Shown here piece after piece: positions 13,967-21,318 of a stretch of 32,382 nucleotides of DNA. Positions within the stretch are counted from its first letter, which is position 1, and the number at the start of each line of letters is the position of its first letter. The notes beneath the pieces were generated by a model. That model was not told the origin of the DNA and ran no database searches. It saw only the letters and a program-made list of their open reading frames with translations. Source of the DNA: a virus. Made by a program: the position numbers and the translations under genes. The stretch spans positions 1 to 32,382 of IMG/VR virus record IMGVR_UViG_3300033979_000086, one strand, 5' to 3'.

Positions 13967-16201
13967 ATGGCAACAATTTCACTATTCAAGGCCGCAAAAG
14001 GAGCGGCAACACGGAACACAACTCCCGACGATCACCTGGACTTTACGGAGTACATCACCAATATCCGTGATGGGTATTGGTATAACGAGGTGACCGCATA
14101 CCGTGCGTCCAAGACCGACGAAACCAAACGCAGGCTTTCTGCCGTTACACCCAGCGGCAAGTTTAAGAAGCAGGGCAGGGATGGCCTTGACACCCATTCG
14201 GGGATCCTCTGCATTGACATTGATGCCAAGGACAACGAAGGCGTGAACATGAAGGCTCTGCTGAATGACGAGTTTCTGCTTGCCATGCACAAGTCCACAG
14301 GGGGGGAAGGGTATGCCGCCTATTACCGCATTGAACCCGATCGTCACTTGGAGGCCTTCTTCGCACTGGAGAAACGATTGGCCGATAAGTACCACATCAT
14401 TATTGACCCTGCATGCAAGGATGTGTCCCGCCTGCGGTTCGTCAGTTTTGATCCCGAAGCCTACCACACCGAACGCAAGGTGGCCGTATTCAAAGCCTAC
14501 CTACCCAAAGCCAAGGCAACACCTGCACCAAAATTCTATCCCCACGGCGAGCATGATGTGGAGCATATCGTCCAGCAGATTGAAGCCAAACGAATTGACC
14601 TTACCAACTCCTATGCGGACTGGGTGAAGATCGGCTTTGCCATTGCCGCAAAGTACCAGGACATGGGTGCGGACCTATTCCATCGGGTGTCAGCCATATC
14701 CCCGAAGTACGATCCGCAAGCCTGCGATCGGAAGTACAAAGCCCTCTGCCAAACCAAGCAGAACTCCGTGTCCTTTGCATCCTTCATGTGGCTGGCTAAG
14801 AATGCGGGCGTTGAAATCCAAACCCCGCAAACCCGCCACATCGTGTCAACCGCCAAGACCCACCGCATGCGGGTGGGAACCAATGGTGGCCCCAAGGACA
14901 TCGCCTCCGCTACCGAAACGGCGGTCCGCATCCTTCGGGAAATTGATCAGATTGATGTCGAGCAGTTGGATGAGATCGTCGCACACACCATGCAAATGGA
15001 TAGCGATGAACTGAAAACCGCATCAACCGAGGATTCGCCCATCAAGCAGATCAAAGCCTACCTCCGATCGTACGACCTGCGCCGCAACGCCGTGACCAGG
15101 AACATCGAACTGAACGGCCAACCTATTAACGATACGGACCTCAACAACATCTATGTCGCATGCTTGGAGAACTTTGGCAAGAAGGAGGTCAACATGCAAC
15201 TGGTCAACGCCATCGTGGATTCGGATTTTGTCATCACCTACAATCCGTTCTTGGAGTTCTTCGCCAAAAACGCTCACCGCCAACCAAAGGGGTGCATTGA
15301 AGCCCTGACCAACACGATCACCAGCACGACCCAAGAACACGCATTCGTGCAGATGTGTATCTACAAGTGGCTCTGCTCCGTTGTTGCAAGCATGCAGGGC
15401 GATTACTCGCTGGCCATCTTGGTGCTATGCGGCGATCAAGGAATCGGCAAGACCAACTTCTTCCGCAACCTGCTCCCTGCCGAACTGCGCTCCTATTACG
15501 GGGAATCCAAACTGGATGCAGGCAAGGACGACGAGATCCTCATGTGCAAAAAGATAATTCTCTGCGACGACGAGTTCGGCGGCAAATCCAAGCAGGAGGC
15601 CAAGAAACTAAAGGAACTATCCTCCAAGCAGACCTTCAGCATCCGCAAGCCTTACGGACGGGTCCACGAAGATTTGAACCGTTATGCGGTTCTTTGCGGG
15701 ACTTCCAACGACGAAGAAGTCATCAACGACCCGACGGGTAACCGACGGATCCTGCCCGTGGTGGCCGCAAGCATTGACTGGGATGCCTACGATGCCATTG
15801 ACAAGACCGACCTATTCATTGAGTGCTACCATGCCATCCAAACCCACGGAAGCGATGCCTGGCAACTATCAAGAGCCGAGATCGCAATCCTCAACGATCG
15901 GACCCAACTGAATGTCCAGCCCGCCGTGGAGAAAGAACTCCTGCTCAAATTGTTTACCATCCCCGATCGGAGCGACGACCCTGAAGGCAAGTGGCTGACC
16001 AACTCCGAGATCAAGGATGTCATTGAAACCTGCACCCGCCAGCATGTGTCCGCACACAAACTTGGAGCCATCCTAAAGTCCCTTGGGTGTCAAAAAGTAT
16101 GCCGAAGGGAGCGGAATTTCCTCGGATGCTATTTTGTAGTCAGAAATTACGAAAGAAGTGACTACGCCCAAACGCCTACTAATCAAGGCATTCCGTTTTA
16201 A
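13967..16201 (+). CDS. Primase-helicase, VirE/BT4734-like
   Basis: This 744-residue multidomain replication protein makes primers and unwinds DNA. The N-terminal part (about 60-180) resembles the BT4734/VirE_N primase-like domain, with the acidic motif GILCIDIDAKDN. A PriCT-2-like helical domain follows (about 205-275: YADWVKIGFAIAAKYQ ... YDPQACDRKYKAL). The C-terminal half is a VirE/D5-type helicase, with Walker A GDQGIGKTNFF near 487, Walker B ILCDDEFGG near 530, and GTSNDEEVINDPTGNRR near 577-593, the sensor and arginine-finger region. The ATG at 13967 follows a terminator and CTTTGCC. The end of the gene contains two copies of the GTGACTAC repeat found in the origin candidate. Confidence 0.85.
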   Translation: MATISLFKAAKGAATRNTTPDDHLDFTEYITNIRDGYWYNEVTAYRASKTDETKRRLSAVTPSGKFKKQGRDGLDTHSGILCIDIDAKDNEGVNMKALLNDEFLLAMHKSTGGEGYAAYYRIEPDRHLEAFFALEKRLADKYHIIIDPACKDVSRLRFVSFDPEAYHTERKVAVFKAYLPKAKATPAPKFYPHGEHDVEHIVQQIEAKRIDLTNSYADWVKIGFAIAAKYQDMGADLFHRVSAISPKYDPQACDRKYKALCQTKQNSVSFASFMWLAKNAGVEIQTPQTRHIVSTAKTHRMRVGTNGGPKDIASATETAVRILREIDQIDVEQLDEIVAHTMQMDSDELKTASTEDSPIKQIKAYLRSYDLRRNAVTRNIELNGQPINDTDLNNIYVACLENFGKKEVNMQLVNAIVDSDFVITYNPFLEFFAKNAHRQPKGCIEALTNTITSTTQEHAFVQMCIYKWLCSVVASMQGDYSLAILVLCGDQGIGKTNFFRNLLPAELRSYYGESKLDAGKDDEILMCKKIILCDDEFGGKSKQEAKKLKELSSKQTFSIRKPYGRVHEDLNRYAVLCGTSNDEEVINDPTGNRRILPVVAASIDWDAYDAIDKTDLFIECYHAIQTHGSDAWQLSRAEIAILNDRTQLNVQPAVEKELLLKLFTIPDRSDDPEGKWLTNSEIKDVIETCTRQHVSAHKLGAILKSLGCQKVCRRERNFLGCYFVVRNYERSDYAQTPTNQGIPF

Positions 16202-16404
16202 GTAGTCAGTGTAGTCAGTTTTGACCCCTATTTTACATTGGCAATATATACGAGCGTGTGCATGTGTGCATGTGTGTTGTATATCTACTCATAAGAAAAA
16301 AAGTAACTACAAGTGACTACACTGACTACAACCGCCTCCACGCTATCAGGAAGGCCGTTTTTTGTAGTCACTTCTCAAAAACCAAAGTGACTACAAGTGA
16401 CTAC
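16136..16404. repeat. Iteron-like repeat cluster, replication origin candidate
   Basis: At least ten short repeats of one family occur in 270 bases. GTAGTCA is at 16136. AAGTGACTAC occurs at 16156, 16311, 16385 and 16395, with AAGTAACTAC at 16301. ACTGACTAC is at 16321. In the other direction, GTAGTCAGT occurs twice in tandem (16202-16219) and GTAGTCACTT is at 16364. Copies lie in both orientations around an AT-rich and alternating purine-pyrimidine stretch. The 195-base gap 16202-16396 holds no gene. It lies between the primase-helicase and the SF2 helicase, a common place for an origin. An operator array is the main alternative. Confidence 0.55.
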
Positions 16405-17830
16405 GCTCCGACCCTACCAAAACCAAGCCATTGACCAAATGCGGACAAGTATCGCAGAGGGCAAGAGGCACATCATCCTGTGCGCTCCAACGGGAAGCGG
16501 CAAGACCGTCATGTTCACCTTCATGGTGGCATCGGCCCTCCAGCGGGGGAAACGGTGCATCATCTTCACCGATCGGGTAGAACTGCTGAAACAATCCAAC
16601 GGAGCCTTGGACCAGTTCGGGATCCTGCCAACCCTCATTGAAGCGGGCAAGCCCCGACTGGATGTTTCGGGGAACTGCTTTATAGCCATGGCGCAGACCT
16701 ACGCCCGACGCAAGAACAAGGCCGACTATGCCGACCTCATGGCGGGCATGGACCTGGTGATCATCGACGAGGCGCACAAGCAAACCTTCAACCCTCTACT
16801 TGCAAGCATCCCCGCCAAGGCCGTAGTCATCGGCGCTACCGCAACCCCGCTCCGTCGTGGGAACCAGGAGTGCCTATCCAAGTTCTACGAGGTTTTGCAT
16901 GTACCAGTTCAGGTGCAGGAATTGATTGACCAAGGGTTCCTTTCCAACCCCGTGACCTATGGCGCCAACCAAGACCTTTCCGGAATCCGCATGAAGGGGA
17001 ATGATTACGACACCGAGCAGATGGCAACCGTCTATTCCAAGCGGAGGGTATTTGATGGCGTGGTCCAAAACTACGGGAGACATTGCAGGGGCAAGAAAGC
17101 CATCGTGTTTGCCAGCAACATCGCATCGAGCAAGGAGGTCTGCGCCGCTTTGCAGATTGCAGGTCACAACGCCCGACATGTGGACGGGACCATGGGCAAG
17201 CAGGAACGGGCCGATGTGCTTGCTTGGTTCAAGCATGCACCCGACGCTATCCTTTGCAACTGCGACTTGATGACCACCGGCTTTGACGAGCCAACCATCG
17301 AGGTCGTAATCCTATACCGGGCGACCGCAAGCCTGCCGCTATTCATGCAGATGGTGGGCCGTGGTTCCAGGGTGACACCAACCAAGAAGGAGTTCACCAT
17401 CCTTGACTTCGGGAACAACGTGCAGACCCATGGCTTTTGGGAGAACCGGCAGCAATGGTCCCTCAAAAAGAAACGCAAGAAGAAATCCGATGGCGTTGGC
17501 GGGGCGAAGAACTGCAAGGGATGCGAGGCGATTATTCCCGTGGGGGCTATGAAGTGCAAGCATTGCGGCTACGAGTACCAGCGCAAGGCGCAAGAGCAGG
17601 GCGAGATGGTGGACCTTCACCTGATGACCAAAGCGCAGGGCATGCAGTTGGCCACGACCAGCAGCATGTACCAAAAGGCACAACTGGCCAAGGCCAAAGT
17701 AATTTCGCCGTTCTGGGTGTTGCACAACCAATGCAAGAGCAAAGCCGAAGCCTTGGAGTTTATCCGCTATATGGGCTGGAAGCCAGGCTGGGCCTTCCAC
17801 AACAAAGACCGTTTCCCAATCCTAAAATAA
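16397..17830 (+). CDS. SF2 DEAH-box helicase
   Basis: This 477-residue protein starts at GTG 16397, the first possible start after an in-frame TGA at 16388. The start lies inside the last iteron. An ATG at 16439 would remove the LRPYQNQAID motif that opens such helicases. Motifs in order are APTGSGKT (about 30-37), IIDEAH (about 121-126), GATATP (about 141-146), the C-terminal ATASLP region, and QMVGRGSR (about 317-324). A zinc ribbon CKGC ... CKHC follows at about 373-391, then a basic helical tail. It unwinds or remodels DNA, probably at the origin or in recombination, and is likely the phage's second helicase beside the primase. Confidence 0.85.
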   Translation: MTTLRPYQNQAIDQMRTSIAEGKRHIILCAPTGSGKTVMFTFMVASALQRGKRCIIFTDRVELLKQSNGALDQFGILPTLIEAGKPRLDVSGNCFIAMAQTYARRKNKADYADLMAGMDLVIIDEAHKQTFNPLLASIPAKAVVIGATATPLRRGNQECLSKFYEVLHVPVQVQELIDQGFLSNPVTYGANQDLSGIRMKGNDYDTEQMATVYSKRRVFDGVVQNYGRHCRGKKAIVFASNIASSKEVCAALQIAGHNARHVDGTMGKQERADVLAWFKHAPDAILCNCDLMTTGFDEPTIEVVILYRATASLPLFMQMVGRGSRVTPTKKEFTILDFGNNVQTHGFWENRQQWSLKKKRKKKSDGVGGAKNCKGCEAIIPVGAMKCKHCGYEYQRKAQEQGEMVDLHLMTKAQGMQLATTSSMYQKAQLAKAKVISPFWVLHNQCKSKAEALEFIRYMGWKPGWAFHNKDRFPILK

Positions 17831-17837
17831 CTTACCC

Positions 17838-18230
17838 ATGCAAGAGTTCAAGATTCAAGCCGAGTGTTTCCAATGGCACTGGAACAACTTCCCCGACCAG
17901 CGGGGCCGATTGTTCACCGTCAACAACAACGCCCCGTCTGCCTATGCTGGAAGCGTGATGAAGGCTATGGGCGTGGTTGCGGGGGTGAGCGACATGATAT
18001 ACCTGTCTACCGCTGGGGCCGTGTTCCTGGAGTTCAAAGACCCCAAGGGCAAGCAGTCACTCTCGCAGAAATGGTGGCAGGGGGTGGTTCAGGAGGCGGG
18101 GTACAGGTACGAGATAATCCGAAGCGTGGAAGATTTCCAGCGGGTGTTGGCTGAATGTGGGTGCTATAAACCCACCCCGCCCAAAACAAAGTGGGGGCAT
18201 TGCGGGTGTTGGCTGAATTGCGGGTGTTAG
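17838..18230 (+). CDS. VRR-NUC nuclease
   Basis: The first part of this 130-residue protein holds a VRR-NUC type PD-(D/E)xK fold. GVSDMIYL (about 50-57) supplies the Asp, and AVFLEFKDPKGKQSLSQKW (about 61-79) supplies Glu-x-Lys and the following Q-x-x-W helix. YRYEIIRSVEDFQRVL closes the fold. It would cut structured or single-stranded DNA during replication or recombination. Stand-alone VRR-NUC proteins often lie beside phage helicases, as here. The last roughly 25 residues are Cys/Gly/Trp-rich and arise from a local duplication of a 17-base repeat, so the original C-terminus may have been shorter. Confidence 0.75.
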   Translation: MQEFKIQAECFQWHWNNFPDQRGRLFTVNNNAPSAYAGSVMKAMGVVAGVSDMIYLSTAGAVFLEFKDPKGKQSLSQKWWQGVVQEAGYRYEIIRSVEDFQRVLAECGCYKPTPPKTKWGHCGCWLNCGC

Positions 18231-18236
18231 CTGAAT
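18140..18236 (+). repeat. Three copies of a 17-base repeat
   Basis: GCGGGTGTTGGCTGAAT occurs at 18140-18156 and 18202-18218, and with one change (TAGC for TGGC) at 18220-18236. The first copy reads RVLAE in the nuclease frame. The others read in another frame and supply the Cys/Gly tail and the stop codon. This looks like local slippage or duplication. Confidence 0.7.
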
Positions 18237-18252
18237 GTTCCTAACTTGTGTA

Positions 18253-18260
18253 TATCTTTG
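18253..18260 (+). promoter_or_regulatory. -7 box TATCTTTG
   Basis: The box is a perfect TAnnTTTG match in the 50-base gap after the nuclease gene, 20 bases before ATG 18281. It is the same 12-mer TATCTTTGACCT as at 1682. No -33 TTTG is seen. Confidence 0.5.
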
Positions 18261-18280
18261 ACCTACTAAACCATAAAGCC

Positions 18281-18493
18281 ATGATAGTACCAAAAAGAAA
18301 ACCACAAATCACATCAACTCCCGAACAAGAAGAAAAGAATTATTGGGACACCTTAAAATTTGATAGCCATAAGTTTATAGAACACCAAGAAGGGTATTAT
18401 CAATGCGATTTTTGTAAAATATGGATAACCTCAATGATGCCTCTTCATGTTGCTGGTCATTCTATATGCAAGGAAAACCCTCATTTAAAATAG
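18281..18493 (+). CDS. Small zinc-finger-like protein
   Basis: This 70-residue protein starts at ATG 18281. The GTG at 18248 lies upstream of the promoter box and is unlikely. The segment YYQCDFCKIWITSMMPLHVAG followed by HSICKENPHLK has Cys-x2-Cys and His/Cys residues spaced like a single C2H2-type or C2HC finger. The gene is AT-rich compared with its surroundings, which suggests separate acquisition. It may bind nucleic acid or protein. Confidence 0.5.
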   Translation: MIVPKRKPQITSTPEQEEKNYWDTLKFDSHKFIEHQEGYYQCDFCKIWITSMMPLHVAGHSICKENPHLK

Positions 18494-18504
18494 TGGATTG
18501 CCCC

Positions 18505-18909
18505 ATGCGCCGCTTCCTGCTCCTTCTGCTCCTGACCGCCTGCACCAACAACCGCCCTTGGAAGGTGATTGAGGTCAGGCCGAAAAATGATGCCTGTGAG
18601 TATGTGCTATCTCGGAGCAACGGCTTCGGGCCGCAGGTAAAAATCAAGACCGATAAATGCGGGAAATATCAATTATTCCAAACCATTAACCCCTCACAAA
18701 TGAACAGTTCAGATAAAGCAAGTCAAATGATAATTGACTTACAAGACAAAAACGCAAAATTAAGACTGGGATTAGGAAAACTTTTGCAAGTATGTAAAAA
18801 TACCAAAATGAATGAGCGATCTGAAATTTGGAATCATTACATGGGGTTAGCACAGCAAATGATGGATGAAACAGACCCTAATGGCAAATGGAACGGAATG
18901 CGTCTTTAG
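18505..18909 (+). CDS. Small lipoprotein, possibly fused to a second gene
   Basis: This 134-residue protein starts MRRFLLLLLLTACTNNRPW, a basic start, a Leu run and the lipobox LTAC, so residue C13 would be lipid-modified and the protein exported. It then has WKVIEVRPKNDACEYVLS and KTDKCGKYQLF. From about residue 66 (ATG 18700, MNSSDKASQMIID) the character changes to an AT-rich helical segment. The bases before that ATG (TTAACCCCTCACAA) resemble the spacers between other genes here. It may therefore be two genes joined by loss of a stop, or a gene with an internal start. The lipoprotein may be an outer-membrane partner in lysis or superinfection exclusion. Confidence 0.5.
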   Translation: MRRFLLLLLLTACTNNRPWKVIEVRPKNDACEYVLSRSNGFGPQVKIKTDKCGKYQLFQTINPSQMNSSDKASQMIIDLQDKNAKLRLGLGKLLQVCKNTKMNERSEIWNHYMGLAQQMMDETDPNGKWNGMRL

Positions 18910-18956
18910 CATTGCCACTAACTCGCATATTTGTCCAACCCCCCAACCCCTAACCC

Positions 18957-19109
18957 ATGAAACCAACCCCCACCGATTTCCGCCGCTGGCAGATTCACAT
19001 CCGCAAGGAGTGCGTGAACTGCGACCGCCCCGACCGCTCCGAAACCATTTCTCCGTGGAGAGTGAACTGGACCCTCCTTGGAAGAATCCTCCAAGCCAAA
19101 AACGCCTGA
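18957..19109 (+). CDS. Small Cys-x2-Cys protein (50 aa)
   Basis: The frame MKPTPTDFRRWQIHIRKECV continues with NCDRPDRSE, so it has CVNC, a possible half zinc-binding site. It has an ATG after the usual AACCC spacer and ends 2 bases before the next start. It is basic and short. Unknown function. The tight fit in the operon is the main support. Confidence 0.45.
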   Translation: MKPTPTDFRRWQIHIRKECVNCDRPDRSETISPWRVNWTLLGRILQAKNA

Positions 19110-19111
19110 CC

Positions 19112-19288
19112 ATGCCCTGGATAAGACCCCAAGACCAAATGCCCAAGGAGAATGAACCCGTGCTGATAACCGATGTGGAAGGAATGCAAGCCGTTGCTTG
19201 GTATGATGGGAATAGATGGTATTCCGAGAGTCACTCTTGGTTTCCCCGTGAAGTCAACTACTGGATGCCCATCCCCGAAATCGTTTAA
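19112..19288 (+). CDS. DUF551-like small protein
   Basis: This 58-residue protein starts at ATG 19112. It shows the DUF551 plan: an opening W-I-R-P-Q-D-Q-M-P, then NEPVLITDVEG, AWYDGNRW and a closing VNYWMPIPE. The family is common in phage genomes and its role is unknown. An upstream in-frame ORF start (18866) overlaps other genes and was rejected. Confidence 0.65.
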   Translation: MPWIRPQDQMPKENEPVLITDVEGMQAVAWYDGNRWYSESHSWFPREVNYWMPIPEIV

Positions 19289-19291
19289 GCC

Positions 19292-19642
19292 ATGACCCCA
19301 GCCCTCATCCACCACCTCGTTGACACCACCGCCGCGATATTCGGCATCACCCCCGACCAAGTGCGGTCCCCGTCACGGGAACGGCCCTGCGTCATCGCTC
19401 GGAACATCGTGGCCGACATTGCCTATAACGAGTACCTGTTCACCTTCATGGCTATCGGCAAGGAACTCAACCGCCACTACTCCACGATTATCATCAACTT
19501 GGAATCCTTCCACAACGACTGCAAGGCCAAACCCCAACTCCGATACCTACGGAGGCAAGTTTTCAACAACGCCCAAGAGTATTTGCAGACGGCAGAAGGG
19601 GCGTATATCACTGACACTCTGCTACTTCCTCCCACCGAATAG
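19292..19642 (+). CDS. DnaA domain IV-like DNA-binding protein
   Basis: This 116-residue protein has an N-terminal helix with VDTTAAIFGITPDQVRSPSRERPCVIARNI, matching the DnaA domain IV start (F-x-I-x-x-x-x-L-x-S-x-S-R-x-x-x-I-x-x-A-R). It continues with FMAIGKELNRHYSTIIINLE, matching the D-H-S-T signature region that reads DnaA boxes. The AAA+ domain is missing, so it can bind DNA but not act as a full initiator. It could bind the repeats at 16136-16404 or regulate transcription. It is followed by a strong terminator. Confidence 0.7.
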   Translation: MTPALIHHLVDTTAAIFGITPDQVRSPSRERPCVIARNIVADIAYNEYLFTFMAIGKELNRHYSTIIINLESFHNDCKAKPQLRYLRRQVFNNAQEYLQTAEGAYITDTLLLPPTE

Positions 19643-19666
19643 CCCAAAACCGCACACATCCCCAAG

Positions 19667-19697
19667 GGGTCGGCCTAACCGCTGACCCTTTTTTTTT
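19667..19697 (+). terminator. Intrinsic terminator after DnaA-like gene
   Basis: GGGTCGGC (19667-19674) pairs with GCTGACCC (19681-19688), 8 bp with one G-T wobble and a 6-base loop. Nine T residues follow at 19689-19697. It ends the early/replication operon. Confidence 0.9.
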
Positions 19698-19699
19698 GC

Positions 19700-19707
19700 A
19701 ATCTTTG
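19700..19707 (+). promoter_or_regulatory. Leaderless-type box AATCTTTG
   Basis: The box lies 2 bases after the terminator T-tract and 3 bases before ATG 19711, with one mismatch to TAnnTTTG. This is the same arrangement as at 1762. It would start the sigma/terminase operon. Confidence 0.45.
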
Positions 19708-19710
19708 TGC

Positions 19711-20262
19711 ATGGCATCCGCAGAACAAACGATACTGGACCTCTACCGCACGGGCGAAATCCGAAAAGCCTGCCTCACCATCACGGGCGGCGACCCGCTT
19801 TGGCGTGACTTGGAGCAGGAGTGCGTGCTGATTCTGCTGGAAAAAGACCCCGCCAAAATCCTGCAAATCCAATCGCAGGGGTACTTCAAGTTCTATGTGG
19901 TGCGCCTCCTGCTGAACCTCTACCGAGGCAAGAACAACCAGTTTGCCCAAAAGTACCGCCACCACGATTTGCTGGAGGAACTGGACCCCGATTCCCCGAT
20001 TCCCCAAGCCGAGTACGATTCGCTGATGGATGACCTGTGGGCCATCGCCGAAGCGGAGATGGACACTTGGGCCAAGGATGGGGCGTTCCCGTATGACAAG
20101 GAACTGCTCCGCTTGCACCTCCGCACGGGGAACATGAAGAAACTATCCCGTGACACGGGCATCCCGTACCGTTCTATAATCTATTCCATTGACCAAGCCA
20201 AGGCCAAAATCAAGGCCGCCATTCAATCCCATGGACACGCTGATATTTCCCCTGCTGATTAG
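19711..20262 (+). CDS. Sigma-factor-like transcription protein
   Basis: This 183-residue protein starts at ATG 19711. The N-terminal part, GDPLWRDLEQECVLILLEKD and YFKFYVVRLLLNLYRGKNN, resembles sigma region 2 (D-L-x-Q-E ... F ... W/Y-L/V-x-x-I/L-x-x-N). The C-terminal part, LHLRTGNMKKLSRDTGIPYRSIIYSIDQAKAKI, is a region-4-like HTH. The linker is acidic. Size fits a minimal ECF-type sigma factor. It heads the operon that leads into the terminase and probably the virion genes, so it may direct late transcription. It could also be a non-sigma HTH protein. Confidence 0.6.
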   Translation: MASAEQTILDLYRTGEIRKACLTITGGDPLWRDLEQECVLILLEKDPAKILQIQSQGYFKFYVVRLLLNLYRGKNNQFAQKYRHHDLLEELDPDSPIPQAEYDSLMDDLWAIAEAEMDTWAKDGAFPYDKELLRLHLRTGNMKKLSRDTGIPYRSIIYSIDQAKAKIKAAIQSHGHADISPAD

Positions 20263-20482
20263 TTCGCTGACCGCCCTCGCTATTGCGGAGTACCATGTCC
20301 TCCCCCAGGCCTGGTACAAGACCTGGTTAGCAAGGCACAAGCCGTTCTCCTGCGTCACCTGCCTGACCTTTTGGGTGGCGGTGGCCCTGACGCTGCCCAC
20401 CTGCGGATGGGTCCTCGCCCCCGTTTACGGCCTCGCATCGGCGGGGCTGACCGTTGTCATCCTGCAAGTCACGAACCGATGA
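20231..20482 (+). CDS. Small membrane protein with Cys-x2-Cys
   Basis: This 83-residue protein starts at ATG 20231 and overlaps the sigma-like gene by 32 bases in another frame. Hydrophobic segments are MDTLIFPLLISSLTALAIA, the stretch around CLTFWVAVALTLP and the final LASAGLTVVILQV, so two to three membrane helices. FSCVTCLTFW sits at the membrane face and could bind a metal or form a disulfide. Function is unknown. Confidence 0.5.
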   Translation: MDTLIFPLLISSLTALAIAEYHVLPQAWYKTWLARHKPFSCVTCLTFWVAVALTLPTCGWVLAPVYGLASAGLTVVILQVTNR

Positions 20483-20742
20483 CCCAAGACGAGTACCTGC
20501 TGGCAACCAAACACCGCCACTATTGGGACCAGTACCAGGCCGCCCTGTTTATGCGGTTGTCCCCCGAAGCGGTCCACGACCTGCAGACCATCCTCGTGGC
20601 CCACGGCAGGCCCAACACGAATTGGTGGTGCGCTGACTGCGTAAAATCGGCCCTCCAATACATTTACTCACAAGCGGACCAGTTCGCCGAAGCCAACCAG
20701 CACCAAGTCAGCCATGCCCTCAACCAAAGCCCCCAACGATGA
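20479..20742 (+). CDS. Small unknown protein
   Basis: This 87-residue protein starts at ATG 20479 in ATGA overlap with the membrane protein. It is helical, with HRHYWDQYQAALFMRLSPEAV, then WWCADCVKSALQYIYSQADQ. The CADC motif may bind a metal. It lies in the run leading to the terminase, so a packaging accessory is possible but unproven. Confidence 0.45.
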   Translation: MTQDEYLLATKHRHYWDQYQAALFMRLSPEAVHDLQTILVAHGRPNTNWWCADCVKSALQYIYSQADQFAEANQHQVSHALNQSPQR

Positions 20743-20902
20743 GGCCCAAGTCCAAGCCCGCATGGATTCGCTGATGATGGTCATTACCACTCTCTGCGAC
20801 TGCATCGGAGCGGTGGAGGAATCCAACTCGCCCAACGCTTTTGCCGTCAAGATGAAAATCGTGGACAAGATTGACGAACTCATTGACAAAATTGAGTACT
20901 GA
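20714..20902 (+). CDS. Small helical protein before terminase
   Basis: This 62-residue protein overlaps the previous gene by 29 bases and shares its TGATG stop/start with the small terminase. It is almost entirely helical (MDSLMMVITTLCDCIGAVEE, then IVDKIDELIDKIEY). It may oligomerise as a coiled coil. Unknown role. Confidence 0.45.
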   Translation: MPSTKAPNDEAQVQARMDSLMMVITTLCDCIGAVEESNSPNAFAVKMKIVDKIDELIDKIEY

Positions 20903-21318
20903 TGGGAGCAGGAAGGCCACGGGTATTTGCGACCCCCCAAGAACTATGGGATGAGTTCAGCGAGTATTGCGTCAATACAAAGAAACAACCCATCCTTGTA
21001 AAAGATTGGATTGGCCCCAAAGCCGTGGAGGTCTTTCGGGAAAAAGAAGCCCCATTGACCATGGAGGGGTTTAAATTGCACCTTTGGGACAAGGGTATTG
21101 CTGATGGGGGGAGGGACTATTTTAACAACAAAGGGGGAGCATACGAAGAATTTACCGCAATCTGCCAGCGCATAAAGGAAGCCATCCGAGCCGACCAAAT
21201 CAAGGGAGGTATGGCGGGCATCTACAACCCCTCCATCACCCAGCGGTTGAATGGCTTGGTGGAAAAGCAGGAAACGAGTATCACGATTGAGCAACCCCTA
21301 TTCGGGGATGGACTTTAA
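20902..21318 (+). CDS. terS: Terminase small subunit
   Basis: This 138-residue protein begins GAGRPRVFATPQELWDEFSEYC, a start typical of phage small terminases and DNA-packaging proteins (G-R-P-x-x-F-x-T-P-E-E-L). A helical domain with LTMEGFKLHLWDKGIADGG follows as the HTH region, then a helical oligomerisation part and a C-terminal tail (TSITIEQPLFGDGL) that probably contacts the large subunit. It recognises the packaging site. The large subunit gene overlaps its end by 11 bases. Confidence 0.8.
   Translation: MGAGRPRVFATPQELWDEFSEYCVNTKKQPILVKDWIGPKAVEVFREKEAPLTMEGFKLHLWDKGIADGGRDYFNNKGGAYEEFTAICQRIKEAIRADQIKGGMAGIYNPSITQRLNGLVEKQETSITIEQPLFGDGL

Noticed and set aside
16136-16404. Repeat cluster considered as a CRISPR array
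   Set aside because: Units are 9-10 bases, in both orientations, some directly joined and others irregularly spaced, with no constant spacers and no cas genes.
17339-17800. 153-residue minus-strand ORF
   Set aside because: It is antisense to the helicase C-terminal and zinc-ribbon region. It has no motif, no start signal and no neighbours on that strand.
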